Part shown: piece by piece, positions 16,810 to 25,793 of the stretch | Layout: every line of letters starts with the position of its first letter | Position numbering within the stretch: position 1 is the first letter of the stretch | NCBI RefSeq assembly: GCF_014212055.1 | Contig: NZ_JACJVO010000032.1 | Span: 310,001-374,000 of the forward strand | Source: Cohnella zeiphila | GTDB taxonomy: Bacteria > Bacillota > Bacilli > Paenibacillales > Paenibacillaceae | Reading direction: 5' to 3' | Length of the DNA stretch: 64,000 nucleotides | Notes under the pieces: generated by a model | What the model was told of the DNA's origin: nothing | The model's database searches: none | The model's input: only the letters and a program-made list of their open reading frames with translations | Made by a program: the position numbers and the translations under genes

Positions 16810-18211
16810 TGAGGTAGGTCGTCACTTTGTTCTGGATGAGCTTCGCGACGGCCTCCGCCGATTTTTGCCCGCTGAAGAACGCCTTGGACTCGTCCAGGAC
16901 GATCTGCTGAACCTGGGAAGGCTTGTAGCCTACCGGGTGGGTCGCGGCGGTCAAGTAGCTCTCGAGCTCGTCCAGCTTCGCGTCGTCGACCGGGACGGAC
17001 GCTCCCTTCAACGGTCCTTCCTTGGCGCTCGGCGCCGATCCGTCGGCTTTGAGCTGCTGAACCTCCTTGGCGTACGCGTTCTTGTTGAGCGGAAAACCGG
17101 CCCTGTCGGGAGAAGTCGCGATCTGATCCGAGATCAGGAATTTGAGAAAATCCCAAGCCTGCGGCTTCACCTTCGAGTTGGCGCCGATGCCGACGGTGAA
17201 GTACGGCTGGAAGTAGCCTCCGGGGCCGGCGTCGTTGCCGTGGGGCAGCGTATACAGCTTCATATTGTCGGACAGGTATCCCTTGAGCGAAGTGAAGTAG
17301 TCCCCGGGAGAGTTGATCTGAATCGGATAAAAATAGGGCTGTCCCTGTCCGACGATGCCGTCATCTCCCATCTTTTTGACCTGCTCCATCAGGTCGATGA
17401 AGCTCTTGGAGTCGAAGTTGGCTTTGCGCCCCGCCTCGTCGACGTAGAAGGAGTAGTCGTCCGATACCAGCCAATTCAGCATATATTCCGGGGTGGTGCT
17501 GATGACATGCGGGTAAGTGCCGCCCACGAGCTTTTGGGCGTCTTCGGCGAAGTCGCTCCACGACCACGTCTTGTCGTCGAACTTCACGCCTTGCTTCGCG
17601 ATCGCGTCCTCGTCGCCGGCGAGCCCTTTGAGGAAGAAGGAGAGCGGCATGCCGTACAGACCGTCGCCGGAGCGGGAGTTGTCGAGAATGTTGGCGAAGT
17701 AGTCCTCTTTATGAAAAGACGGATCCTGCTTGATCATCTCGTCCAGATTGACGAGCAGTCCGTGCTGGACGTAGCTGTCCATCGGCAGTTCCTTCATCTC
17801 CAGCAGATCGGGACCCTTGCCCGCCAGCATGGCCGCGTTCGTCGTCGTCCGGAATTTCTCCAGATCGGCTTCCGCGTGCGAGTCGTCGGTCGTCACGCTT
17901 TCGAGCTTGATCGTGACGTTCGGGTGCGCCGCCTCGTATTTCTTCTTCGCTTCTTCGAAGCGGTCTTCCGGCCAAAACGTGGAGAAGACGATCGTTACTT
18001 TGGCATTGGGATCGAATGCGACGGCATCGCCCGCTCCGCCGGCGGATGGGCCGCTTCCGGCATTCGTGCCGGCAGAGCCGGAGGCCGCACCGCCCGCGCT
18101 CGCTCCTTGCGCCGACTGCGCGCCGTTTCCTTGCGAGCCGCCGCTGCTGCAGGCGGCCAGCGATAGACTGAGCAGACCGATGCCGAATAGGGACGCTATG
18201 TTTTTGTTCAT
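16802..18211 (-). CDS. ABC transporter solute-binding lipoprotein, family 1 (sugar)
   Basis: A 469-residue lipoprotein. The signal peptide ends in the lipobox LAAC (about 18-21), followed by a Gly/Ser/Ala-rich linker and a family 1 solute-binding fold (KVTIVFSTFWPEDRFEEAKK onward). The ATG at 18211 with GAGGTG before it is chosen over a reading to 18325, which would put the signal peptide inside the protein. It probably captures an oligosaccharide for the two downstream permeases. Confidence 0.88.
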   Translation of the reverse strand: MNKNIASLFGIGLLSLSLAACSSGGSQGNGAQSAQGASAGGAASGSAGTNAGSGPSAGGAGDAVAFDPNAKVTIVFSTFWPEDRFEEAKKKYEAAHPNVTIKLESVTTDDSHAEADLEKFRTTTNAAMLAGKGPDLLEMKELPMDSYVQHGLLVNLDEMIKQDPSFHKEDYFANILDNSRSGDGLYGMPLSFFLKGLAGDEDAIAKQGVKFDDKTWSWSDFAEDAQKLVGGTYPHVISTTPEYMLNWLVSDDYSFYVDEAGRKANFDSKSFIDLMEQVKKMGDDGIVGQGQPYFYPIQINSPGDYFTSLKGYLSDNMKLYTLPHGNDAGPGGYFQPYFTVGIGANSKVKPQAWDFLKFLISDQIATSPDRAGFPLNKNAYAKEVQQLKADGSAPSAKEGPLKGASVPVDDAKLDELESYLTAATHPVGYKPSQVQQIVLDESKAFFSGQKSAEAVAKLIQNKVTTYLNE

Positions 18212-18331
18212 GAACACACCTCGATCGGATAGATTCGGTTCCCTTATCGCCGGGAACCTCTTCACTCTACCGCACGGATGTGGCCAAACTTTCGCCGACT
18301 TGTGAACAAAATGTCTCGGGCTCAAACGAAG

Positions 18332-18356
18332 AAGAGGGCGGCCGGGCCGCCCTCTT
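18332..18356 (-). terminator. Hairpin between the propeller lipoprotein and binding-protein genes
   Basis: AAGAGGGCGGC (18332-18342) pairs with GCCGCCCTCTT (18346-18356) around a three-base loop. On the minus strand it is followed by CTTCGTTT. It may partly end transcription after the regulatory genes and so lower or separate expression of the transporter. Confidence 0.6.
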
Positions 18357-18368
18357 GGGGATACGGGA

Positions 18369-19529
18369 TTAAGTTCCCGAGAATTCCAGGATATTGGAAG
18401 AGACGTCCTGCACCGCCTGCATCTGCCTGGACGGAGCGGCCGTCTCGGACGGCACGGGCATCGGCTGCGTATCGCGGCCGTACGGCTTCCAGCCGGACAC
18501 GAGCAGGCTTTCGTGATCGGGGCTCCAGATCAGGCCGGACGGAATGACGCCTTGGTAGACCGTTTTCTCGTTCAGCACGTTGTTGCCTTGAAGCTGCCCC
18601 GCGAAGACCGCGTCCTCGTTCCGGATGTAGGCAATCGTTTTTTTGTCGGGGGAGAGCTTGAACCGGCTGATTCCCCCCAGCAGCAAGGAGAGCGATCCGT
18701 TGCGCTTGTCGTAGACGCACAACGAATCGTCGCCGTCCGTGAACAGGAACTGGTTCGGATTCAGCCAATCGAACGAATCCGCGCCGCTCATGGAGTGCTC
18801 GTAACGGATGGCGTAAGCGTCGCCTTCGCGGGCCAGGAGCAGGACCTTCTCTCCGGTTTCGCTCCAGGAGGAAGTCAAGGCGCTTGCGCCGTCATCCGCC
18901 AGCTTGATCGGGGCCAGCTTGTTCAATTTCTGCCAATCGGGCAGGCCGTACCGGTTCAAGCCGCCCTGCACGGTGTCATAAACGCCGAGATAAGCGGCGG
19001 AGTCTTGATCGTCCTGGGCCAAATAGGAGACATAGCGGCCGTTGTCCGACCAGGTGGCTTGTCTGGAGAGAAGCTGCGAACCATGCAAGGAGTCGATCGG
19101 AGTCCTCCCGCCGTCGGAGAGACGGACGAGCGAGAGCGAGACGCTGCCGTTCGCCGAAGCGAGCGTGACGACGGCGCTTCCGTCCGGCGACAGCGCCAAA
19201 GCGGACTCGCCGGAACCGAGATCGAGGGCCTTCCGGCCCGTATCGTACGGAGTGCCGAGTTCGGTCAACGTCTCCGCCCGTTCGGAATTCCCGGACGCGC
19301 CGAGAAGCGTCCGATCGTCGGTCCAGCCCAGCCACCGGTCCGGCTCCGTTCCCTGCAGCCGATAGATGGTTTTCACTTCGAAAGGCTCCCGGCCGGTCGA
19401 AGAGGATAGGTCGCCTGCGGAATCGGGAATGACGACCGTCTCGCTCTTCACTCCCCGCGAGCAGCCGGACATTAAACCCGGCAGCAGGCTCGCCAGCGTC
19501 AGAAGGGCCATCGTCCGTCGCAGTCTCAT
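18369..19529 (-). CDS. Beta-propeller (TolB/WD40-like) lipoprotein
   Basis: A 386-residue lipoprotein with signal peptide and cysteine in LMSGCSRG near residue 22. Repeated blade-like motifs (LALSPDGSAVVTLAS, WSDNGRYVSYLAQD, FKLSPDKKTIAYIRN, LIWSPDHESLLVSG) indicate a TolB- or DPP-like propeller. The ATG at 19529 follows AAGGAGACC and overlaps the kinase stop by four bases (ATGA). Tight coupling to the kinase suggests it is an extracytoplasmic sensor or modulator for it, but that is inference. Confidence 0.78.
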   Translation of the reverse strand: MRLRRTMALLTLASLLPGLMSGCSRGVKSETVVIPDSAGDLSSSTGREPFEVKTIYRLQGTEPDRWLGWTDDRTLLGASGNSERAETLTELGTPYDTGRKALDLGSGESALALSPDGSAVVTLASANGSVSLSLVRLSDGGRTPIDSLHGSQLLSRQATWSDNGRYVSYLAQDDQDSAAYLGVYDTVQGGLNRYGLPDWQKLNKLAPIKLADDGASALTSSWSETGEKVLLLAREGDAYAIRYEHSMSGADSFDWLNPNQFLFTDGDDSLCVYDKRNGSLSLLLGGISRFKLSPDKKTIAYIRNEDAVFAGQLQGNNVLNEKTVYQGVIPSGLIWSPDHESLLVSGWKPYGRDTQPMPVPSETAAPSRQMQAVQDVSSNILEFSGT

Positions 19530-20989
19530 CTCGAGGTCTCCTTTCCTTCGTCCGCGGCCGGCAGCCATACGCGCACGGTCGTCCGTTCGTTGTCGCTGAA
19601 GATGTCGATCGTTCCTTCGAGCTCGCGGACGATCTCCCGGCAGATGCCGAGGCCGAGGCCGACGCTGCCCGCCTCCGCTGGCTCTTCATGCTCCCGATAG
19701 TACGGTTCGAATATCCGCGCCAAAACTTCCGGCGGAACGGTCTCTCCCCGGTTGGCGAACGCAAACAGCGCGCCGCCATTCTCGCTTAAGGCGCTTACGG
19801 CGATCTCCGATTGCGGCTCGCCGTATTTGATCGCGTTGTCCAGCAGATTGATGAACAGCTGCCGCAGCCGGTCCGGCCGGCCGCGAACCGGGAGCCGTCC
19901 TTCGGCATCGCAGCGGACCGTCTTGTGGTAGCGCGCCGCCTTTAGGTTCATCGCCTCGCATACTTCGGCCAGCAGTCCCGCAGCTTCCACGACTTCGGGC
20001 GTCCCGATCGCCGCTTCCGCCTTCGACGTCTCCAGCAGGTCGGATACGAGGGCGTGAAGCCGCTGGCTTTCTTCCACGATGTGCTTCATTCCCTTTTCAA
20101 AAAAAGCGCGGTCCTTCTCTCCGTTCTCCCGGATCAGCTCCGCATAGCCGAGAATGGAGGTCAGCGGCGTCTTCAGCTCGTGGGTCATGTTATCGAAAAA
20201 CCGCTTGCGCTGAACGTTCAGCTCGCCGAGCCGGTCGCGGTCCTGCTCGATCCGCGAGATCTGGCGCTTGATCTGGCCGATCATGGCGTTGAAGTGATCG
20301 CCGAGCCGGCCGATCTCGTCTTTGCGCCCCGGCGGAATCCGGACTTCCAGATTGCCTTCGGTCACCTCCGCCGATGCTTTGGTCAGCCGGACGACCGGAA
20401 TCGTGATGTGGCGGGAGAGCAAGTACGTGAACAGGAACGCGGCGGCGAAGACCCCGAGCGCTACGTCGAACAGAAGGGACAGAAGCCGCTCGCTCTGCCC
20501 GTACACCAGGCTGAAGTCTTTGTCGAAGCGAAGAATGCCCACTTTGGCGCCGTCGATGACGACCGGGTACGAATAGCGGGCGTACGCTTGTCCGTTGCCG
20601 TACGTGATCGTGTAGGCGGTACGGCCGACCAGCGCCTGGTTCAGATCGTCCGAAGCGGCGCCTTCGAACGATTTTCGGTCGGAGGCGTACAGCAGTTGGC
20701 CGCTCAGCGAATAGGCGCCGACCTCGGCGCCGGTCGCGTGGCGAAGGTCCTGGGCCATCTCCTCCGCCATCTGGCCGAAGTAAATTTCGTCGTTGGCGTA
20801 ATGGTTGATCAGGAACGCTTGACGGACGTAGACGCTGCTGTTTTTTTTGAGCCCGACGAGGTCCTCGGTGACGATCTTCCGGTTGTTGGTCTCGACGACC
20901 CGCTGCGCGATCGCGTTGAGCAGCAGGAACGAAAGGCAGAAGATCAGGAAAAAGCCGACGAGAAACTTCCCTCTCAGCGTTCGGAACAT
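19526..20989 (-). CDS. Sensor histidine kinase, HAMP-HisKA-HATPase
   Basis: A 487-residue membrane kinase. It has an N-terminal membrane segment (about 8-28), an outer domain (about 30-165), a second segment (about 168-192), HAMP (193-245), the phosphoacceptor helix NMTHELKTPLTSILGY with His270, and an ATPase domain with N (FINLLDNAIKYGE) and G2 (VGLGLGICREIV) boxes. It begins four bases after the response regulator. It is an OmpR-partner kinase rather than the YesM type usual for sugar transporters in this family. Confidence 0.9.
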   Translation of the reverse strand: MFRTLRGKFLVGFFLIFCLSFLLLNAIAQRVVETNNRKIVTEDLVGLKKNSSVYVRQAFLINHYANDEIYFGQMAEEMAQDLRHATGAEVGAYSLSGQLLYASDRKSFEGAASDDLNQALVGRTAYTITYGNGQAYARYSYPVVIDGAKVGILRFDKDFSLVYGQSERLLSLLFDVALGVFAAAFLFTYLLSRHITIPVVRLTKASAEVTEGNLEVRIPPGRKDEIGRLGDHFNAMIGQIKRQISRIEQDRDRLGELNVQRKRFFDNMTHELKTPLTSILGYAELIRENGEKDRAFFEKGMKHIVEESQRLHALVSDLLETSKAEAAIGTPEVVEAAGLLAEVCEAMNLKAARYHKTVRCDAEGRLPVRGRPDRLRQLFINLLDNAIKYGEPQSEIAVSALSENGGALFAFANRGETVPPEVLARIFEPYYREHEEPAEAGSVGLGLGICREIVRELEGTIDIFSDNERTTVRVWLPAADEGKETSR

Positions 20990-20993
20990 CTCG

Positions 20994-21692
20994 TCAATCC
21001 GCCTGCTTCTCGAATTTGTAGCCGACGCCGAAGACGGTGGAGATCCGGTCGGAGGCGTCGAGCTTTTTGCGCAGCCGCTGAATGTGGGTGTCCACGGTCC
21101 GGGTATCGCCTGCGAAGTCGTAGCCCCAGACGAGGTCCAGCAGCTCCGTTCGGGTGAAGATCCGGCCTCTTCGGCCGTAAAGGGCGATCAGCAGATCGAA
21201 CTCCTTCGGGGTCAGATCGACGAGGTCCCCGTCTTTTCGCACCGCCCGTTCCGCCAGAGAGATCTCGACGTTCCCGAAGCGAATCGTCTCTTCCTCTTCG
21301 GCGTCCGCGCCGTTCCGGTTCGCCAAGGCGACGCGGCGCAGGACGGTGCGGATCCGCGCCTTCACTTCCCGCAGGTCGAACGGCTTCGTGATATAGTCGT
21401 CGGCTCCGAACTCGAGTCCGAGGATCTTGTCGGTAATGTCGGATTTGGCCGTGATCATCAGGATCGGGATGCGGTATTCGGCGGTCGCATGCCTGCAGAT
21501 GTCCAGTCCGCTGCGGTCCGGCAGCATCCAGTCGAGCAGCAGCAGATCGGGCTTCCGCCTCGCGAGTTCCCGCAGTCCGTCCTCACCGGTCAGGGCAACC
21601 GCCGTCTCGTAGCCTTCCTGACCCAATCCGTAGGCAAGCAGGTCGGCGATCGCCGCTTCATCTTCGATTATAAGAATTTTGGTTTTGTCCAT
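20994..21692 (-). CDS. OmpR-family response regulator
   Basis: A 232-residue regulator with an N-terminal receiver (acidic pair E10/D11, phosphorylated Asp54 in LLLDWMLP, Lys near 105) and a C-terminal winged helix (about 135-230; LTPKEFDLLIALYGRRGRIF, then a final RRKLD-like recognition segment). GGAGGCGCGA precedes the ATG at 21692. A TATAAT on the minus strand at 21735-21730 is a likely -10 box. First gene of the 21.7-to-13.8 kb unit. Confidence 0.9.
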   Translation of the reverse strand: MDKTKILIIEDEAAIADLLAYGLGQEGYETAVALTGEDGLRELARRKPDLLLLDWMLPDRSGLDICRHATAEYRIPILMITAKSDITDKILGLEFGADDYITKPFDLREVKARIRTVLRRVALANRNGADAEEEETIRFGNVEISLAERAVRKDGDLVDLTPKEFDLLIALYGRRGRIFTRTELLDLVWGYDFAGDTRTVDTHIQRLRKKLDASDRISTVFGVGYKFEKQAD

Positions 21693-21855
21693 TCGCGCCT
21701 CCGCCAGACAGGTGCATGAGCTTGTCAACATTATATCATTCCTTCGGGGGACGGGAGACGTGGACCGGCGCATTTGGCACGGCGAACGGATGGAAAAAGC
21801 AGGCGACCTGCGTTAAAGTAAAGGGGAGATGCGAGACAAGGGAGGAGAATGGGAG

Positions 21856-22845
21856 ATGAAAGTGCTGTTTATCGGCGGGTCCGGCACGATCAGCCAGGCA
21901 GTATCCAGGCTGGCGGTCGAGCGCGGGATCGAGTTGTACCTGCTGAACCGGGGGAACCGTCCGGAACGGGTTCCGGAAGGAGCGCGCGTCCTGATCGGCG
22001 ACATCCGGGATCCCCGGTCGGCGGCGGAAACGCTGCAGGGCCACCGGTTCGACGTCGTCGTCGATTGGGTCGCGTTCACGCCCGAGCACGTGCGTACGGA
22101 CATCGGGCTGTTCCGGGACCGGACGGATCAGTATGTCTTCATCAGCTCGGCCTCGGCATACCAGAAGCCGTTGGCGCATTATCTCGTCACCGAGTCGACG
22201 CCGCTCGCGAATCCGTACTGGCAATATTCGCGGGACAAGATCGCCTGCGAGAACCTGCTGATGGAATCGTACCGGAACGAAGGATTCCCCGTCACGATTG
22301 TCCGTCCGTCTTACACGTACGGCGACACTTCGATTCCGGCTTCGTTCAACAGCGGCGCCCATCCGTGGTCGCTCGTCGAGCGGATGAGGCGGGGCGCGCC
22401 GATTCTCGTGCACGGCGACGGGACCTCGCTCTGGACGATGACGCACAACACGGACTTCGCCGCCGCGTTCGTCGGCTTGCTCGGCCACCCGAAGGCGATC
22501 GGGGAAGCGGTGCATATAACTTCGGACGAAGTGCTGGACTGGAACCAGATTTACCGGGCGATCGGAAGAGCCGCCGGAGCGGAGCCGAAGCTGGTTCACC
22601 TGTCGACGGAGTCGATCGTCCGCGCGGCGCCCGGCTACGAAGGCGGCCTGCTCGGCGATAAAGCGGTCAGCGCCGTGTTCGACAACAGCAAGATCAAGCG
22701 GCTCGTGCCCGGGTTCACCGCCGTGGTTCCGTTCCACGAAGGCATCCGCCGCACGGTCGAATGGTTCGAAGCGCATCCGGAGCGGCAGACGGTCGACGCC
22801 TCCTGGAACGAAGAGATGGACCGGATTATCGGAGCTTATTCGTAA
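21856..22845 (+). CDS. NAD-dependent epimerase/dehydratase (extended SDR)
   Basis: A 329-residue protein with the N-terminal Rossmann motif VLFIGGSGTIS, which differs from the usual GxxGxxG and resembles the CSP41-like group. The active-site region has SSASAYQKP and YSRDK. GGGAGGAG lies upstream; the ATG at 21856 gives the standard N-terminus. It stands alone, divergent from the two-component genes. It may act on a nucleotide-linked or free sugar; no partner gene narrows this. Confidence 0.8.
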   Translation: MKVLFIGGSGTISQAVSRLAVERGIELYLLNRGNRPERVPEGARVLIGDIRDPRSAAETLQGHRFDVVVDWVAFTPEHVRTDIGLFRDRTDQYVFISSASAYQKPLAHYLVTESTPLANPYWQYSRDKIACENLLMESYRNEGFPVTIVRPSYTYGDTSIPASFNSGAHPWSLVERMRRGAPILVHGDGTSLWTMTHNTDFAAAFVGLLGHPKAIGEAVHITSDEVLDWNQIYRAIGRAAGAEPKLVHLSTESIVRAAPGYEGGLLGDKAVSAVFDNSKIKRLVPGFTAVVPFHEGIRRTVEWFEAHPERQTVDASWNEEMDRIIGAYS

Positions 22846-22870
22846 GGAAGGCCAGGCGGTCCGCTTGAAC

Positions 22871-23046
22871 GGGAAAATCTCCTTTTATCCGGCAGCCGCG
22901 GCCCCTTATCGTTCGAATGAAGCGGAAAAGCTCCGCTTATTGGCTATCTTGAAGCCTTGAATGGCGCGAACGGCCCGAATAAAGGGAGAAAATCCCGTTC
23001 GTGACGCCGCGGGACCGCATGTTGGCGGAATATAGGGAGATTTTCC
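22871..23046. repeat. Degenerate tandem array, about 50-bp period (family A)
   Basis: Four related cores occur: GGGAAAATCTCCTTTTATCC (22871), GCGGAAAAGCTCCGCTTATT (22922), AAAGGGAGAAAATCCCGTTC (22981) and GGAATATAGGGAGATTTTCC (23027). Spacing is about 50 bases. Similar cores recur at 46.3 kb. No coding sequence overlaps it. Confidence 0.6.
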
Positions 23047-23166
23047 AGAAGTGGGCTCTTCTAAACCGCTCCTTCCTATGCTATAGTTACCTACGGAAAA
23101 CTAAAGAAGAAAATCCGGCTCGCCTCGACCGTTCCTGCGATGGACGGGGCCTATCGGGCGGCCGGG

Positions 23167-23198
23167 AGAGGTTCGCGAACTCCCTCTATAAAAAACTA
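23167..23198 (+). promoter_or_regulatory. preQ1-I riboswitch
   Basis: AGAGG (23167-23171) pairs with CCTCT (23183-23187) around an 11-base loop that starts TTCGCGAAC, followed by ATAAAAAACTA (23188-23198). This is the class I preQ1 aptamer layout: short stem, C-containing loop and A-rich tail. It is directly upstream of queCDEF and a terminator. The expected pseudoknot pairing is less obvious than in the Bacillus subtilis element. A possible promoter is TTCTAA-17-TATAGT (23059-23087). Confidence 0.87.
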
Positions 23199-23240
23199 TG
23201 CCAAAACGACCGTCCCCGGTGGGCGGCGTTGTTTTGGCGT

Positions 23241-23283
23241 TCGGCGCGAAGCGGGCGGCATTCCCCTTCGCGCCGATTCTTTA
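23241..23283 (+). terminator. Riboswitch-linked terminator before queC
   Basis: TCGGCGCGAAG (23241-23251) pairs with CTTCGCGCCGA (23266-23276), then TTCTTT. A second pair, CCAAAAC (23201-23207) with GTTTTGG (23231-23237), lies between aptamer and terminator. Control by preQ1-dependent termination is likely. Confidence 0.75.
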
Positions 23284-23330
23284 GGGACGGTTCATGAAGC
23301 TCTCTCTTCGCCAAGAGAGGGAGATGCAAG

Positions 23331-23996
23331 ATGCGGGAAGAGAAAGCGGTCGTCGTGTTCAGCGGCGGCCAAGACAGCACGACGTGCCTGTTCTGGGCGC
23401 GGGAGCGATACGCCGAGGTAGAAGCGGTCACCTTCGATTACGGCCAGCGGCACAAGAAGGAGCTGGAGGTCGCCGCCTCCATCGCGGAGGAGCTCGGCGT
23501 GCGGCACCACGTGCTCGATATGTCGCTCCTCAATCAACTCGCGCCGAACGCGCTGACGCGGGACGATATCGCCATCGAGCAAAAGGACGGGGCGCTTCCG
23601 ACGACGTTCGTGGACGGGCGAAACATGCTGTTCCTGACGTTCGCGGCCGTGCTCGCCAAGCAGGCGGGCGCGAGAACGATCGTGGCGGGCGTCTGCGAGA
23701 CGGACTTCAGCGGCTATCCGGACTGCCGGGACGTCTTCGTCAAGTCGCTTAACGTGACGCTGAACCTGGCCATGGACTATCCGTTCGTGCTGGAGACGCC
23801 GCTCATGTGGCTGAACAAAGCCGAGACGTGGGCGCTCGCCGACCGATTGGGCGCCTTCGACTTCGTTCGCGAGCGGACGCTTACGTGCTACAACGGCGTC
23901 GTGGCGGACGGCTGCGGCGAATGTCCGGCTTGCAAGCTGCGCAAGCGGGGACTGGACGATTATTTGGCTTCGAGGAATCAAGGAGGGCGGCGCTGA
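23331..23996 (+). CDS. queC: 7-cyano-7-deazaguanine synthase
   Basis: A 221-residue enzyme that makes preQ0 from 7-carboxy-7-deazaguanine, ATP and ammonia. The PP-loop reads VVFSGGQDSTT (8-18). The C-terminal zinc site is the cysteine set in TLTCYNGVVADGCGECPACK. GAGGGAGATGCAAG precedes the ATG. It is first of four queuosine genes and overlaps queD. Confidence 0.97.
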   Translation: MREEKAVVVFSGGQDSTTCLFWARERYAEVEAVTFDYGQRHKKELEVAASIAEELGVRHHVLDMSLLNQLAPNALTRDDIAIEQKDGALPTTFVDGRNMLFLTFAAVLAKQAGARTIVAGVCETDFSGYPDCRDVFVKSLNVTLNLAMDYPFVLETPLMWLNKAETWALADRLGAFDFVRERTLTCYNGVVADGCGECPACKLRKRGLDDYLASRNQGGRR

Positions 23997-24436
23997 TGCT
24001 TCAGCAGATCTATCCGCCGGCCGTTCACCCGTACCAATATGAGTTGAACAAGGATTTGCAATTTGCCGCCGCGCACTATGTTCCCGCCGAGGAGGCGGGC
24101 AAGTGTCGGCGGATGCACGGCCATACGTACTTCGCCAACGTGACGATCGCCGGAGACGAGTTGGATAGGACCGGTTTTCTCGTCAACTTCGCCACCGTCA
24201 AGCAGCTCGTCCACGATCGCTTCGACCACACCTTGCTGAACGACGACGCGGAGTCTTTTAACGAAGAGGACCCGAACCGGTTCCCGACGACGGAGGTCGT
24301 GGCCCGCACGATTTGCGAGATCGTTCAGGCCCATCTCGACCGGACCGAGAACAAACCCCGGTGCGTGCAGGTATTCCTGCGGGAGACGCCGACAAGCTAC
24401 TGCATCTACAGGCCGAAACGGCCGACGGGAGCGTGA
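23996..24436 (+). CDS. queD: 6-carboxytetrahydropterin synthase
   Basis: A 146-residue enzyme that converts dihydroneopterin triphosphate to 6-carboxytetrahydropterin. Zinc-binding histidines lie in AAHYVP and RMHGHTY, the catalytic cysteine in GKCRRMHGH, and the Asp-His pair in RFDHTLLND. The ATG overlaps the queC stop (TGATG). GGAGGGCGG gives the ribosome site. Confidence 0.96.
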   Translation: MLQQIYPPAVHPYQYELNKDLQFAAAHYVPAEEAGKCRRMHGHTYFANVTIAGDELDRTGFLVNFATVKQLVHDRFDHTLLNDDAESFNEEDPNRFPTTEVVARTICEIVQAHLDRTENKPRCVQVFLRETPTSYCIYRPKRPTGA

Positions 24437-24443
24437 GCGGGCG

Positions 24444-25172
24444 ATGAGCGACAAGCGGATCCCGGTGCTTGAGATTTTCGGGCCGACGGTGCAGGGCGAA
24501 GGCATGGTCATCGGACGCAAAACGATGTTCGTCCGCACGGCCGGCTGCGATTACCGCTGTTCGTGGTGCGACTCCGCGTTCACGTGGGACGGCAGCGCCA
24601 AGGACGACATCCGGCTGATGACGCCGGACGAGGTGCTGGCGGAGCTCAGGGGACTCGGCGGCGACGCGTTCGCGCACGTCACCTTGTCCGGAGGCAATCC
24701 GGCCCTGCTTCCGCAGCTGGGCGGGCTGATCGACCTTCTTCACGCGGAAGGACTGGGCGTTGCGCTCGAGACGCAGGGCAGCCGCTGGCAGGATTGGTTC
24801 CTGCGCATCGACGAGCTGACGCTGTCTCCGAAGCCGCCGAGCTCCGGCATGGACACCGATTGGGAGCGGCTGGACGATATCGTGCGCCGTCTGACGGAAG
24901 GACGGCGGAATTACAGCCTGAAGGTCGTCGTTTTCGACGATGCCGACCTCGATTATGCGGCGTCCGTTCACGCGCGGTATCCGGAAGCGACATTCTACGT
25001 GCAGGCAGGCAACGGGAACCTGCGGGAGACCGACCGCGACCGGATGCTGCCTTACCTGCTGGAGAGATACGAATGGCTGATCGGACGGACGATGGCGGAT
25101 TCCCGGCTGAACCGGGTTCACGTGCTGCCGCAGCTGCATGCCTGGGTGTGGGGGAACAAGAAGGGCGTTTGA
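24444..25172 (+). CDS. queE: 7-carboxy-7-deazaguanine synthase, radical SAM
   Basis: A 242-residue radical SAM enzyme. The cluster motif CDYRCSWCD (C-x3-C-x2-C) lies near residue 35, preceded by the family mark GPTVQGEGMVIG and followed by LSGGNPAL for SAM binding. It rearranges the pterin product of QueD. Seven bases separate it from queD. Confidence 0.96.
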   Translation: MSDKRIPVLEIFGPTVQGEGMVIGRKTMFVRTAGCDYRCSWCDSAFTWDGSAKDDIRLMTPDEVLAELRGLGGDAFAHVTLSGGNPALLPQLGGLIDLLHAEGLGVALETQGSRWQDWFLRIDELTLSPKPPSSGMDTDWERLDDIVRRLTEGRRNYSLKVVVFDDADLDYAASVHARYPEATFYVQAGNGNLRETDRDRMLPYLLERYEWLIGRTMADSRLNRVHVLPQLHAWVWGNKKGV

Positions 25173-25214
25173 TTTTCCAACGGTAATAAAATGATAAACG
25201 AGAGGGGCGATCCC

Positions 25215-25712
25215 ATGGCGGGAAGAAGCAAGGACGAGCTGAACGGCGTGACGCTGCTGGGCAATCAGGGGACGAGCTACAAGTTCCAGTATTCGCCCGA
25301 TATTCTGGAGACGTTCGAGAACAAGCACCAGGGCCGCGATTACATCGTCAAGTTCAACTGCCCGGAGTTTACGAGCCTGTGCCCGATGACGGGGCAGCCG
25401 GATTTCGCGACGATCTACATCTCCTACATTCCGGACGTCAAGATGGTGGAGAGCAAGTCGCTCAAGCTGTATCTATTCAGCTTCCGCAACCACGGGGATT
25501 TCCACGAGGACTGCATGAACATCATCATGAACGACCTGATCTCCCTGATGGAGCCGCGCTACATCGAGGTGTGGGGCAAGTTCACGCCGCGCGGCGGCAT
25601 CTCCATCGACCCGTACTGCAACTGGGGCCGCCCCGGCACGAAGTACGAGCAGATGGCCGAGTACCGCCTGATGAATCACGATTTGTACCCGGAGAAGGTC
25701 GACAACCGGTAA
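25215..25712 (+). CDS. queF: NADPH-dependent preQ0 reductase
   Basis: A 165-residue unimodular QueF, the usual Bacillus length. The catalytic cysteine is in CPEFTSLCPMTGQPD near residue 55, followed by ESKSLKLYL and FHEDCMN. The ATG at 25215 is chosen by length and by GAGAGGGG upstream; a reading from 25191 is possible. It makes preQ1, the ligand of the leader riboswitch, closing a feedback loop. Confidence 0.96.
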   Translation: MAGRSKDELNGVTLLGNQGTSYKFQYSPDILETFENKHQGRDYIVKFNCPEFTSLCPMTGQPDFATIYISYIPDVKMVESKSLKLYLFSFRNHGDFHEDCMNIIMNDLISLMEPRYIEVWGKFTPRGGISIDPYCNWGRPGTKYEQMAEYRLMNHDLYPEKVDNR

Positions 25713-25793
25713 TGAATGCAGGCCCGAAAATGCCGAGACTTCATGAGCGGAATTTCGTGGACCGCCATCGATAATGCCGCACCGGAATTACTG

